Source: Brachypterus glaber (taxonomy: Eukaryota > Arthropoda > Insecta > Coleoptera > Kateretidae). From it: a stretch of DNA of 64,000 nucleotides. Each line of letters begins with the position of its first letter. Position 1 is the first letter of the stretch. The position numbers were made by a program, and so were the translations under genes. The stretch spans positions 42,235,249 to 42,299,248 of the forward strand of contig OY294050.1 in NCBI GenBank assembly GCA_958510825.1, given 5' to 3'. Under the pieces are notes generated by a model. That model searched no databases and was not told where the DNA came from. It saw only the letters and a list, made by a program, of their open reading frames with translations. This document shows, one piece after another, positions 43,436-55,296 of the stretch.

Positions 43436-45600
43436 GTAATTATGCTAAATGAAAAATTAGTAAATTACATAACGTGTACGGAAAATGACTTATTTTGCAT
43501 GAGCAAATGTGTAGAAATATCGCGAGTGCAGGAAAGATACTTTCCGACAAGTTATGTACGTCATACGACCCTAACGAAAATAAAATTATTTAAAATAAAT
43601 ATTACTTTCAGTAAATAAAAATAATAGCAATTATATACCAAGGTAGAGAATACATTTTTTATAGCCGAGCATATTAAATCCCGAGCTACCTAACAGCGAG
43701 GGATTTAAGAGTACGAGGCTATAATAGTACCGTAGTTAACGAGGCTATAATAGTACCGTAGTTTATATATTAATTTTTTCACTACTACACTATTTAACTA
43801 TTTTTATTCAAATAATAAAATAAATTATTAACAGAAATTATATTTCTTGAAATTTTCATAAAAATCAACTAGCCTTGATACTGACAATGACATTTGCTCA
43901 AATAAATACTTTGAACTGACATTTAAAAATTTAGTTTCCTTTTTAAATTTATTTTGATAATATTTAGCTAATTATTGATTGTATTTATTGGTAATAATTA
44001 TAATTAATTATATTTATTAAATAAAAAGTTATTTAAAGCTATTTTCTTGGGTTTAATTAGTAAAAATTGCACAAAGAACTGAAACATCTAAAGTGATAGA
44101 ATTCACTTGTTTATAAAATTTACTCTTACTAGGAGAGAAAAAATTATTATTGCTATAGGTGAAGAAAATTGATTTCCCGACCTGAAGACATGATAAATAA
44201 TGAAAAAATAAAATTATCATTTTTTTAAATTATTACATTGTTCAAAATTAAGTAACTGTTTGTTTGTGTATTATTTATTATTAATTATTTATTTATTCAT
44301 TATTTATATATTACAGGTTCATAGAGAGACCCAAATAAGCTTTAAGCTTGTGCTAGGGGCTCTCTATTAATTTTTATAAAAAAAACTCTAAATGATTCAG
44401 CTGGCGTTACTTAAAATTTTGAAATTTCTAAACTGGGTCATTAAAGCGGCTGTCTTCATGTCTCCGAAATTTTGGGAATTTCCATAATGCTTTGTTCTGC
44501 ATTAAACAAATTTAAATGACTTTCTTCCTATTTTTTTACAAATAATTTAGACGAAAATTAAAAAGACTTTTGATATTAACAGTTATAATATGTTATGCAT
44601 ACACTCACAAAAATTTCTTTTTATTTTATATTGCTTTAAAATAACCAGTTTTTCTATTTTTAAAAATCAATTACTATCAATCAAAATTTAATACTTCATA
44701 ATTAAATTATTAAAGTACTAAATTTTAATAATAAATTATAAAATTCACCAGTGTTTCTATTTTTAAAAATCAATAACTAGTTTCCGACTTTTAAAGAACA
44801 ATTTTCTTAAAAATTAAAAAAATCTTTTTGCTTTAACAAAAAAAAATACTGTCAAAGCAAAAATTTGTTGTTTTTTTTTAATCATATGACTTTTATTTTA
44901 TTTTAAAGGAAGTTTAAGCCAAATGGTAAATCCTATAATAAAAACGCAAAGATCAAAAAATGTTTTTATTCGATTGATTCCAAAAGCGACACTTTTTGTT
45001 CATGTTTTACGGACGAAAAGTTGAACTTTGTGACCCTAGGGCCAAAAAGATTTTTTCGCCAGCTAACTAAAACTTGTTATTTTTAAGCTTTTTAAAAAAA
45101 GATTCTTTACCTTTACTGTAATATTTATAAAGAAATATGACCTTTTGGTCACTTTTGGTCTTGACCTAACCGTTCTTTTTGACCAGATATAGTTATTATA
45201 ATCATTTCATACAAAATAAAAAAAATTCCATAACATAACCTCAAAATATATGTATGTTAACTAATTAATCTGTATTCACCCACTAAAATAAATTAAAAAC
45301 ACAAAATTTGAATTGTAAAATCACTTTCAATATTTATAATCATAGAACGGTTTCACAAGTATTATTTTCACAACAGACACATTTTAACAGAAATTAAGCT
45401 ATAGCTTTTTTAATTTGAAAATGAAACCGCAAGCAAAAGAAACGATTCAATTGTTTTTGTAGCGATTTGATAGGACAGCAATTTGTCATGGATAACTAGA
45501 TAAGTAATAAGACAGTAAAAAGAAATATTTTTTGCACTTTAAAATTAAGTATATTTTAATATTTTATTATAATTAGTAACAATCGAATAAAAAATATTGT
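43436..45600. other. AT-rich intron-like stretch
   Basis: At 43711-43765 a unit of about 25 bp (acgaggctataatagtaccg) occurs twice in tandem. At 44270-44350 an ATT-rich microsatellite is followed by cccaaataagcttt, a phrase also found just after the microsatellite at 30520. No other gene or element recognised. Confidence 0.5.
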
Positions 45601-45602
45601 AT

Positions 45603-45727
45603 AATAGACGGGCAAAGAGTTAAATTTCGGTTTCGTAGGTTTATTACCCTCGGACCGTCCCGAATGGCCGGCCCTCGGCTTCTGAAAATCTACTCAATCG
45701 AAAAATTTAACTTTTCGCCCTTGTATT
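45603..45727. mobile_element. small hairpin element
   Basis: The arms aatagacgggcaaagagtta and aacttttcgcccttgtatt (complementary) enclose a GC-rich loop (ccctcggaccgtcccgaatg). About 125 bp, noncoding, 45 bases upstream of odorant receptor exon C. Confidence 0.6.
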
Positions 45728-45772
45728 ATAAATAACTATTAATATATAATATTAAAGTAATTATTGTTTTAG

Positions 45773-45874
45773 AATTGGCATCCAAAAAGTATAGTAAGGC
45801 AGGTTTTAACTTTTTTCAATGGTGGATTAGTTCTGCTTTTAACAGGAATATATGGACAAATGATTGTTGATGAA
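45773..45874 (+). CDS. odorant receptor, exon C
   Basis: 102 bases, 34 codons, phase 0 at both ends, between ttgttttag and gtaata. The peptide contains VLTFFNGGLVLLLTGIYGQM and ends IVDE. In insect odorant receptors the sixth membrane segment is followed by a conserved Y/F-G-(Q/N)-x-(L/V)-xx-(E/D)-S motif; GIYGQMIVDE fits this. The exon was too short to appear as a long open frame and was found by reading for splice sites. Confidence 0.52.
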
Positions 45875-46668
45875 GTAATAATTAATAATAATTAGTAGTA
45901 ATAATAGCCACCCCCATTAGCAAAAACGTTACATTTACGTTCCAGTAACTTCCTAGTTACATTCCCAAATCAGGGCCGGATGATTGTTTAAAAAAAGTGG
46001 AGAAATGAACAACCCTTCATAAAAAATTGTGACTAAAGACAGAAACGAATGTCATCAGCCCCATGATCTGCGCCCTTTGAACCCAGACTAAAAAATAACC
46101 GATCAAACCAAAAAACAACACATAACCACAAAAAAAATGATACCTATAGATAGATTTTGGGTCGCTGAATTTGAATCCGGCTGCGGAATTTATTTACGGA
46201 TTTGGATTCAGTGACTTAAAATCTATAAGGTATGTTATGTTAGTTGGATTAAAAAAAAAAACATTTACCTTATTTATATTATTTTATTTTAGGTTATTTG
46301 AAATTTATATACTTACATTCCGTTTTTACTTATTACATTTTATAAAAACCATATTTTTTTCTTGAATTTATTAAATGGTTGTTAATTGGTAAAACACGCA
46401 TAAAGTGGCGTAGTCTTTTTTTTTAATCCAGCTATGATAACGTTACTTAAAGATTTTTGTCAGTAAATCCAAGTCCGTAAGCAGAGTGTATCTATTACAT
46501 TCGTTTATTGAAATATGCAGTCCTAAAAACGCAAAAACTGGCCATTTCCCGCCCTTTTAGACCAAGTTGCACTCTTGTACACTAAAAAATAGATTGAGTA
46601 ATATACTAATTTTAGGTTTATTTAAAAGTAAGTTTTTAGAACTTCCTGAATAATAACTGCTTTTTTAG

Positions 46669-46821
46669 AATGTCAAACTTTTTTATGAAATCAGTTTTGC
46701 ACCATGGTACCTTTGGAATAGCGAAAATAAGAGGCTTGTTCAAATGCTTATGATATTCAAAAACGAACGCGGTATTGATTGGCTTGGTTTGATTGAATGT
46801 AAACATCCAGGTTTAACTCTG
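46669..46821 (+). CDS. odorant receptor, exon D
   Basis: Begins after ctttttttag at 46668 in phase 0, continuing exon C. It encodes NVKLFYEISFAPWYLWNSEN then KRLVQMLMIF. The A/S-x-W-Y segment followed by K-R-L-x-x-x-L-M is the hallmark of the penultimate region of insect odorant receptors. A donor at 46822 (ctg|gtaaaag) would keep phase 0; earlier donors at 46772 and 46811 are also possible. Without splicing the frame reaches a stop at 46834. The final exon (last membrane segment) was not found, so the gene may be broken or extend through later insertions. Confidence 0.52.
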
Positions 46822-47061
46822 GTAAAAGTTCCTTAATAATTTACATAACGCACTCGTTGGAAAAGCGTTAAGACATATCCACAGGCTGGCATAACCAAAC
46901 ATAACGCATAATAACATAATGACATAATTTGCATACGGCATAAGACATAAAGACTTATCCACACATCCACTTGCTATACATATATGTGCTTATAAGCACA
47001 TTCGATTTATTATTGACAGTTTGTGCCGTTATTGGCTAAATATTATGTTTAATAGTACATT

Positions 47062-47202
47062 TTAAGGCATATCCATAAGCTCGCATAAGAACGTAATTCA
47101 TAACAATGCGATGCCGGGATTGGCTTGATGTGCCAAAAAAGCCAATCTCGGCACTGCATTCTTATGTTTTATGTTCTTATGCAAGCTTCTGGATAGGCCT
47201 TA
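47062..47202. mobile_element. 141-bp foldback MITE, TTAAGGC ends
   Basis: Near-perfect arms of about 65 bp (ttaaggcatatccataagct and its near-complement), including gccgggattggctt/aagccaatctcggc next to a loop of about 12 bases. The family is the same as the outer element's ends. Confidence 0.8.
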
Positions 47203-47211
47203 AATCACAAT

Positions 47212-47463
47212 CAACTCTAATAACCCTTCTCTCTAGAATAGACATTTCATTCGTTAAAACTGACAAAAATGTCGGCAACATAAACATTTGTCTGTCTTAC
47301 TCGTACATTTTTGTTTTAACAGAGACAACAATACCAGTTATTGGTAATCGTTATTGTTCAGGCCTGAATATACCTACTATTTGTTTACAAACAACCCGAG
47401 ATGTTGGCTATACTTTATTTTAAAGCTATGCGTATTCTAGAAAGAAGAGTAATTAGTTCGTTG
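47212..47463. mobile_element. MITE with 8-bp TSD, copy 2 (reverse orientation)
   Basis: 252 bp, inverted relative to copy 1. TSD atcacaat is exact (47204-47211 and 47464-47471). The right end keeps the full AGTTCGTTG tip; the left tip has mutated. Confidence 0.85.
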
Positions 47464-48022
47464 ATCACAATTGTGAAGGTTAGGTTATAACACTAAAAGC
47501 TGTTAAAACAAAACTGATTTTGAAAAGAACATCATGAAAAAATATAAGAAGAAGAATAAAAAGAAAAATAAATGTGATTAGCATAGCCACAAGATTGCGC
47601 CATTGACTTGTGTGCTTGTGTGCTTTTAAAATCCTTATGTCTTATGCGTGATTTATGTATTATGGTTATGCAAGCATCTGGATAGGCCTTTAAGTAACGC
47701 TTGAAATTATTTCTTTCCTGTTTAATTTTTGTGAAATTTTTAATAAATTTTATTAATACTGCCCTGAAAAGAATAAACGTGGAAGACACAAAGGCATCAA
47801 GGTTAGATCTTTAGTGACCAGTTATCTGGGCTTTTCTTTAAATTATAAAAATTGTGGCAATTAAGTGCCAATAATAAGACTAATAGGCCTGTGGATAGCC
47901 AGTGACGGCCTATCCGCTACCAGAATTGTTCTTCAATAATTACTGGCCAAAATTTTAATCTAAGAGCCAGTGGCCGGCAGACCTACGGTATTTTGTTAAA
48001 CCCTATATTTTGTTCGTTTACT

Positions 48023-48480
48023 CTCTTATACCTGCAGTATATGAAATGGGGTCTCGTTAGTTCAGCAGGCGGTTCCTATAGAGTCACCTAGGTATGAAAG
48101 GTGTTAAAATTTGACTGAGCGTCAAGCGTCAAAGCTGCCACTTGGATATTTTAAAATCCTTATCTATTGTTATTAAAAAAAAACAATTGCAGACAGCTAT
48201 GGCGGTTCCCAGGTCATGGTAGAATTGTGAAAAATGTCAGCCGTGCTAAATATAGGCTTAGAATGTTATTATTAATATCATATATAAACAGCTTGTCGAA
48301 ATACCATCAATTTATTTTTTTTTTTCGGGACTTTTAAAAGTTTCTGCTAGGACCTTGGAACCGCCATAGCTGTCTACCATTGTTTTTTTTTTCAAATTTT
48401 TACACCTTTTATACCTGGGTGATCTAGGAACCACCGGCTGAACTAACGAGTCCCCATTTTATGTACGGCAGGTATAAGAG
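48023..48480. mobile_element. foldback element, CTCTTATACCTGC ends
   Basis: 458 bp. Arms of about 160 bp pair, including ggggtctcgttagttcagc and gacagctatggcggttcc with their complements. The block cgttagttcagcaggcggttc looks faintly tRNA-like but has no matching B box. Noncoding. Confidence 0.85.
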
Positions 48481-48625
48481 TATTTTACTGATTACACTGA
48501 TTTAGTGTTTTATTACTAAAGATTAGTAAAAAAATCAGTAATTAGCATACTTTCATTACAATAACAGGGTCGGACAACATGATTTTAAATTATTTTTTAT
48601 TTTTTGTGAGTTTCTCTAATTCATA

Positions 48626-50564
48626 CCCTGGTAGAAAAGTACACAAATCTAACTTAACATAACGTTAGATTAATGACATTTTTATGTTTAGTCTCAAACG
48701 TTGTCACAAAACGTTATAAAATATATAAATCTAACCTTAAAAACTAACGTTTGACAAAAACGTTATAAAATACATAAATCTAACTTTAGTTTGCCAACTA
48801 AATTCTAACCTTTTTCTAACCTTATTCTAACTTTAAATATTTTTTACATTTCCATTATTAATACGTAAGCTATAGTAGAAAATACTCATTTCAGACAGCT
48901 ATGTGCCTGGGTTTGATAATTGTTTATTACTTCTATAATAAGTTTAAAAAAATATCCCGGAAAAGTCAAAATTATAGTTAGTCTGGCAACGCTGTATTAG
49001 AATTAAAAAAATATTTTAAGATTCTGAATGTATAAATAAATATTAACTAACTAAATATAAAGTTATTCTGAGAGGTAAACGTATTTATCAAAGTATAAAA
49101 GCATATTACACGAAAAATATTTAGGGGCACCTAAAAAAATGGCTAGTTTATAAATAAATGTAAAGAATTTATGTTTAAAAATATTATGATTCCTAAAATA
49201 TATTTAGATTTATATGAATAAATTTGTCTCCAGCTGCCATTATATGATGCAGATAGAAATTTCCTAGTTGGCCACGCCCCCCCCCCCCCCCGAAAGTTAG
49301 AAATTAAACGTACTTATAGATTAGATTAGATGTTTATTGATCACTTTGCTATATAAAATAGATATGACAAGTCAGGTTTAAATAAATAAAAAATCGATCT
49401 ATGTATAAGTATATAAATGCGGTGTTTGAGAATAAGGGATTACATTTCCTAAGTGAGTGTTAAAAAAAAAACAAAAAACGGTAATGACCGAAAAAAAAAA
49501 TTATATATAAAAAGATGTTGAAAAAAATAAAAAAAAAATACGGTTGCCAGTAAAAAAAATTAATAGAGAGAATGTAATGACCATTATGCCTCTAACAAGG
49601 CAAATTAAAATAAAATCATAATATAAAACAAAAGATTAAAAAGTTAAAACATATAAATAAAATCACAAATATAACATTAATTAAGAAATTCGCTAATAGT
49701 ATAAAAACAATTTTCCACCAAAAACTTTTTAACTGTTTTTTTAAAAATGTTATTACTATGAACTTCACGAATATTTAACGGTAGCTTATTAAAAAAGGTT
49801 ATGGCCATATAATTAGGTGAGTGTTCAAAGTAACTAGTTTTGTGCTTTGGTACTTTTAAATTGTCCTTATTTCTTATATTATAGCAATGAAAATTTGAGT
49901 TTCTAATAAAATCACTATAATTTAGTTTAACAAACATAACACATTTAAAAATATAAAGGCTAGCTACGGTTAAAATTTGGTTTGACTTAAAAGCATCTTT
50001 GCAACTTTCTCTGTAGTCTAAATTAAATATTAATCTAATCAGTCTTTTTTGACTTACAAAAACTCTACTAATCTGTTCCACAACCCCAGCAAATTATATT
50101 ATAGTTTAGATATGAAAAAGCCAAAGAGTAATAAATGTCAAGCAAACCCTTTTTAGTAAGATCACTTTTCATTTTTAAAACTGCAAAATACGCACTATTG
50201 AACTTTTTACAGACGTGATCTATATGTGTATCCCAACTTAAATTTTGATCAAAATATGTACCCAGAAATTTAGTTTCCTTGCTAATATTAAGGTTAGGAA
50301 TGGAAAAACCAACAGGAAGGCCTTTTCTATTAAAAAAGTTTACGACCATAGTTTTGGATTTATTTAAGATAAGCTTATTTCTTTGACACCAAGTATCAAA
50401 ATCGTATTTCTAACTTAAAAATCTAACGTTATATTAACGTTTGTAACTAACGTTAGATTCTAAGGTTAAAAAGCGGGACATTTGTACATATTTTATTATA
50501 CGTACTTTCATACAGTTTTCTAACATTATAAAAACGTTATTCTAACGTTAAATTTCTACCAGGG
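48626..50564. mobile_element. TIR element rich in CTAACGTTAG motifs, copy 2
   Basis: Ends CCCTGGTAGAAA and TTTCTACCAGGG. It matches copy 1 (11311-11878 plus 22736-23182) in order and shows what copy 1 looked like before the LTR insertion (gaatgtataaataaat at 49026). It is itself split at about 49320-50403 by a LINE. Without the LINE it would be about 850 bp. Confidence 0.8.
49320..50403 (-). pseudogene. 5'-truncated CR1/Jockey-type LINE fragment
   Basis: Two minus-strand frames (50068-50349, then 49677-50081) cover the end of a LINE reverse transcriptase: ETKFLGTYFDQNLSWDTHID, IYYSLAFSYLNYNIICWG, SQKRLIRLIFNLDYRESC and NKLPLNIREV. A one-base frame change near 50080 separates them. The 3' noncoding part (49320-49676) ends in a ctaat-type tandem tail. 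The related LINE at 63370-64000 has the same protein end. The insertion sits between cttata and cgtatttct of the host TIR element. Confidence 0.83.
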
Positions 50565-50690
50565 ATACCTATGCCGAATAAGATTATGTATTAAACAAAC
50601 TCACCAAAAATTAGAAATAATTTAAAATTCCTGTTGTCCGACCCTGTTATTGTAATAAAAGTATTAACTCTGGTAATTAGTTACTAATTT

Positions 50691-51087
50691 ATGAAATATT
50701 TTGTCCAGTAATTATATTTTTTTTTGATAAGGGAAAATGCATTACTATTACACCTAATAAAAATAATGATAGTTACTTTTTACTTTTTAGTTTTGTAGAC
50801 GACTTTATGCCATGGTTCAATTTTGTATTCATATATATAGGAATTGAAATATAAAATTAAGGTTAAATTTGTTTAATTAATTCTATTCTATTCGATTTTT
50901 TATAAATTAACACTATGTAGCTTTTAAAATTGAATTATATCCTATTTCAAATTCTTGTTTTTCTGTTTTCCTTAAAAAAAACTATTTTTCCTACTTTCCA
51001 TTTAACTGTTTCTATTTTGCTCTCTTCGTTACAACCCTAACAAGCAGAAATGATTTTTATTCACAACCATTTAGTAATTGGCTAATT
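50691..51087. other. AT-rich spacer, no gene
   Basis: No coding frame or strong structure was seen between the two foldbacks. Confidence 0.5.
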
Positions 51088-51830
51088 ACATACAGGGTGT
51101 TCCAGAACTCGCGTACCGAAATTTAAGAGGTGATTCTACATCCAAAAATATGAAAAAAAGTTTCTATAAAGGTTGGTCCGGAAATGAGCCCTAAGGAATC
51201 TAGGGCCCTTTAAAATTGTAATAAAAATAAGGTTTTTAATTAATAACTCGGGTACCGTTTAAGCTAGAGCGGCGAGCTTTTGCATGTATACTAGTATTAA
51301 TAAGGGCAATAAGTTTATGTTAATTTATTTTTTTAATTTATCCAGAGGCGTGCCCAGACGGACAAAATATATGAGGCTTAAAACATTTTTGCCCCAAACT
51401 TTTCTATGTGTATGTTTTTTGGATTTGTTGTAAAAAATATAGATTTCTAGAGTAAAAATACATATAAAATATCATATAGTGTAACACTGTAGGAGCAACC
51501 GTTATCAAAAAAAAATGCAATTAAGAGGAAGTAACATTTTGTGCCACCAAAAACGTTACTTTTTAAAAGGCTATTACTCCTTTAATATTAAATTTAGGTG
51601 TTTTGGTGTATAATACTTTTTTGCTCAGTTTTAAATGAAGAATCACCCTGCAGCATTAAAATTTTATTGGTGCTTTTTTTTGTTCCCCATTCAATACGTC
51701 ATCTTCGAAGGGCCGTAGCTCCCTTAGGGCTCATTTCCGGACCAACCTTTATAGAAACTTTTTTTCATATTTTTGGATGTAGAATCACCTCTTAAATTTC
51801 GGTACGCGAGTTCTGGAACACCCTGCATAT
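51088..51830. mobile_element. foldback element, TACAGGGTGTTCCAGAAC ends
   Basis: 743 bp with arms of about 120 bp, nearly perfect (acagggtgttccagaactcg and its complement), followed by weaker internal pairing. It shares ordered blocks with 26798-27961, so both belong to one wider family common in insect genomes. Confidence 0.83.
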
Positions 51831-52478
51831 ACATAAAAGTTGGAAAATGAATCATTATTAACTGCAACTTCCCAAAAAGTTAGAAACACCTCATTTCCCT
51901 CCCTTGGTCGGGAAGGCTCTTGTAGCTGACTTTACGTATGTCACCTGTCAAAAACTTGAATCTATCAACCTAAAGAACAATGTTAAAAATAGGCAGTTTT
52001 TGGCCGTGCAAACGTAGGAAACATATCCATTCCTAAAGATTTCGACATGCTGAACACGATATCGGCCTTTAAAATTACAGAAACGGTGTGAAAGAGTTTT
52101 TTTTTTCGTAAAAAGGTAAAATTAGGTAGTTTCTGAACTAACCAAGCCAGGTGTAAAAAAAATATATATTTTTTATAGATTTGGGCACGCTAAACACGAT
52201 TCCGTTCTCAAAAGTGACAGAAACGGTGTGGAAGACTTTTGTTCTTTGCAAAAGCTTAAAATAGGTCAATTAGGACCCGTGGATAAAGTATAGTGTTCTA
52301 CTCGCTATTAATAATTCTGGTGATTACGCCACTCGCCTATTGTGTCGCAAAATTCACCCTCATTGATTAATAGCAATTATTATACTAAACTAAATTAAAT
52401 TGTTTGATATTTACAAATTTAAAAAATCTATATAAAACATTTTACTATTCCTTAAAACGACTTTTGTTTGATTAACGC

Positions 52479-52557
52479 AGTCGTCCCTCCGAAGTGACTG
52501 ATCGATTTCGTGCTTTTTAGCACTCTTCAGAGCCACATATCGGTAGTAGGGACAACT
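52479..52557 (-). ncRNA. hammerhead ribozyme, unit 1
   Basis: Read on the minus strand: outer stem I (AGTTGTCCC with GGGACGACT, one G-U), internal loop, inner stem I (GTGGCT with AGTCAC), core CTGAAGA, helix II GTGCT-AAAA-AGCAC, GAAA, palindromic stem III ATCGAT, and C as cleavage nucleotide (complement of 52500, cut before 52499). All core positions fit the consensus CUGANGA..GAAA..UH. The stem III has no loop, so cleavage is expected in a dimer or multimer, as in tandem transcripts. Confidence 0.85.
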
Positions 52558-52915
52558 ACGAAAATCAAATCCTTTCCATATATCTCTATATGGAGTTTAA
52601 AAGTCGCTGTAAGGAAAAGCAAAAACAGCTAGCGACATCTACTGCTAAAAGCAGAGACTGGATAAACCTATCGACAGTCCAAAAAAAGGAAGCAGTTATT
52701 GATTTCAAGAACCTAATGCACGCTGTCGATAGGGGGCAGATTAATCAATGCCACGGTGGACATTGCCGCCAATTGAATCCTAAACGCTAGGAGGTCACCT
52801 TTTACAGTGGTATCTGAATTAATAAACTAAATTAAATTGTTTGATATTTACAAATTTAAAAAATCTATATAAAACATTTTACTATTCCTTAAAACGACTT
52901 TTGTTTGATTAACGC

Positions 52916-52994
52916 AGTCGTCCCTCCGAAGTGACTGATCGATTTCGTGCTTTTTAGCACTCTTCAGAGCCACATATCGGTAGTAGGGACAACT
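52916..52994 (-). ncRNA. hammerhead ribozyme, unit 2
   Basis: Identical core and stems to unit 1 (79 bases), 437 bp further on. It lies in a B-type unit. Confidence 0.85.
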
Positions 52995-53354
52995 ACGAAA
53001 ATCAAATCCTTTCCATATATCTCTATATAGAGTTTAAAAAAATCGTTGTAAGGAAAAGCAAAAACAGCTAGCGACATCTACTGCTAAAAGCAGAGACTGG
53101 ATAAACCTATCGACAGTCCAAAAAAAGGAAGCAGTTATTGGTTTCAAGAATCTATTGCACGCTGTCGATAGGGGGCAGATTAATCAATGCCACGGTGGAC
53201 ATTGCCGCCAATTGAATCCTAAACGCTAGGAGGTCACCTTTTACAGTGGTATCTGAATTAATAAACTAAATTAAATTGTTTGATATTTACAAATTTAAAA
53301 AATCTATATAAAACATTTTACTATTCCTTAAAACGACTTTTGTTTGATTAACGC

Positions 53355-53433
53355 AGTCGTCCCTCCGAAGTGACTGATCGATTTCGTGCTTTTTAGCACT
53401 CTTCAGAGCCACATATCGGTAGTAGGGACAACT
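53355..53433 (-). ncRNA. hammerhead ribozyme, unit 3
   Basis: Identical to the unit 1 motif, 439 bp after unit 2. B-type unit. Confidence 0.85.
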
Positions 53434-53793
53434 ACGAAAATCAAATCCTTTCCATATATCTCTATATAGAGTTTAAAAAAATCGTTGTAAGGAAAAGCAA
53501 AAACAGCTAGCGACATCTACTGCTAAAAGCAGAGACTGGATAAACCTATCGACAGTCCAAAAAAAGGAAGCAGTTATTGGTTTCAAGAATCTATTGCACG
53601 CTGTCGATAGGGGGCAGATTAATCAATGCCACGGTGGACATTGCCGCCAATTGAATCCTAAACGCTAGGAGGTCACCTTTTACAGTGGTATCTGAATTAA
53701 TAAACTAAATTAAATTGTTTGATATTTACAAATTTAAAAAATCTATATAAAACATTTTACTATTCCTTAAAACGACTTTTGTTTGATTAACGC

Positions 53794-53872
53794 AGTCGTC
53801 CCTCCGAAGTGACTGATCGATTTCGTGCTTTTTAGCACTCTTCAGAGCCACATATCGGTAGTAGGGACAACT
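53794..53872 (-). ncRNA. hammerhead ribozyme, unit 4
   Basis: Identical motif in the second A-type unit. Confidence 0.85.
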
Positions 53873-54232
53873 ACGAAAATCAAATCCTTTCCATATATCT
53901 CTATATAGAGTTTAAAAAAATCGTTGTAAGGAAAAGCAAAAACAGCTAGCGACATCTACTGCTAAAAGCAGAGACTGGATAAACCTATCGACAGTCCAAA
54001 AAAAGGAAGCAGTTATTGATTTCAAGAACCTAATGCACGCTGTCGATAGGGGGCAGATTAATCAATGCCACGGTGGACATTGCCGCCAATTGAATCCTAA
54101 ACGCTAGGAGGTCACCTTTTACAGTGGTATCTGAATTAATAAACTAAATTAAATTGTTTGATATTTACAAATTTAAAAAATCTATATAAAACATTTTACT
54201 ATTCCTTAAAACGACTTTTGTTTGATTAACGC

Positions 54233-54311
54233 AGTCGTCCCTCCGAAGTGACTGATCGATTTCGTGCTTTTTAGCACTCTTCAGAGCCACATATCGGTAG
54301 TAGGGACAACT
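54233..54311 (-). ncRNA. hammerhead ribozyme, unit 5
   Basis: Identical motif in a B-type unit. Confidence 0.85.
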
Positions 54312-54671
54312 ACGAAAATCAAATCCTTTCCATATATCTCTATATAGAGTTTAAAAAAATCGTTGTAAGGAAAAGCAAAAACAGCTAGCGACATCTACTG
54401 CTAAAAGCAGAGACTGGATAAACCTATCGACAGTCCAAAAAAAGGAAGCAGTTATTGGTTTCAAGAATCTATTGCACGCTGTCGATAGGGGGCAGATTAA
54501 TCAATGCCACGGTGGACATTGCCGCCAATTGAATCCTAAACGCTAGGAGGTCACCTTTTACAGTGGTATCTGAATTAATAAACTAAATTAAATTGTTTGA
54601 TATTTACAAATTTAAAAAATCTATATAAAACATTTTACTATTCCTTAAAACGACTTTTGTTTGATTAACGC

Positions 54672-54750
54672 AGTCGTCCCTCCGAAGTGACTGATCGATT
54701 TCGTGCTTTTTAGCACTCTTCAGAGCCACATATCGGTAGTAGGGACAACT
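54672..54750 (-). ncRNA. hammerhead ribozyme, unit 6
   Basis: Identical motif in a B-type unit, the last complete one. Confidence 0.85.
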
Positions 54751-55110
54751 ACGAAAATCAAATCCTTTCCATATATCTCTATATAGAGTTTAAAAAAATC
54801 GTTGTAAGGAAAAGCAAAAACAGCTAGCGACATCTACTGCTAAAAGCAGAGACTGGATAAACCTATCGACAGTCCAAAAAAAGGAAGCAGTTATTGGTTT
54901 CAAGAATCTATTGCACGCTGTCGATAGGGGGCAGATTAATCAATGCCACGGTGGACATTGCCGCCAATTGAATCCTAAACGCTAGGAGGTCACCTTTTAC
55001 AGTGGTATCTGAATTAATAAACTAAATTAAATTGTTTGATATTTACAAATTTAAAAAATCTATATAAAACATTTTACTATTCCTTAAAACGACTTTTGTT
55101 TGATTAACGC

Positions 55111-55189
55111 AGTCGTCCCTCCGAAGTGACTGATCGATTTCGTGCTTTTTAGCACTCTTCAGAGCCACATATCGGTAGTAGGGACAACT
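55111..55189 (-). ncRNA. hammerhead ribozyme, partial unit 7
   Basis: Complete motif, although the unit itself breaks off at 55293, before the A/B diagnostic sites. Confidence 0.85.
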
Positions 55190-55296
55190 ACGAAAATCAA
55201 ATCCTTTCCATATATCTCTATATAGAGTTTAAAAAAATCGTTGTAAGGAAAAGCAAAAACAGCTAGCGACATCTACTGCTAAAAGCAGAGACTAGT

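Larger units (their letters stand above)
46868..47692. mobile_element. foldback MITE with two smaller MITEs inside
   Basis: The left end ttaagacatatccacaggct..gcataacc (46868) pairs with ggttatgcaagcatctggat (47664) ..cctttaag (47692). Inside lie a smaller member of the same family (47062-47202) and the 8-bp-TSD MITE (47212-47463). Rich in ataacataat-type repeats. Noncoding. Confidence 0.65.
48540..50690. mobile_element. foldback hosting a TIR element
   Basis: Arms at about 48540-48625 and 50565-50690 are inverted copies (cattacaataacagggtcgg, then acaacatgattttaaatt). All material between them is the TIR element at 48626-50564. The outer ends are approximate. Confidence 0.7.

Noticed and set aside
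48045..48120. tRNA-like phrase in the foldback at 48023
   Set aside because: No matching B box at tRNA spacing, and the sequence is mirrored in the other arm.
52590..52790. 66-codon frame in the first unit of the tandem array
   Set aside because: The other units start differently at this place and do not keep the frame, so it is not under coding constraint.
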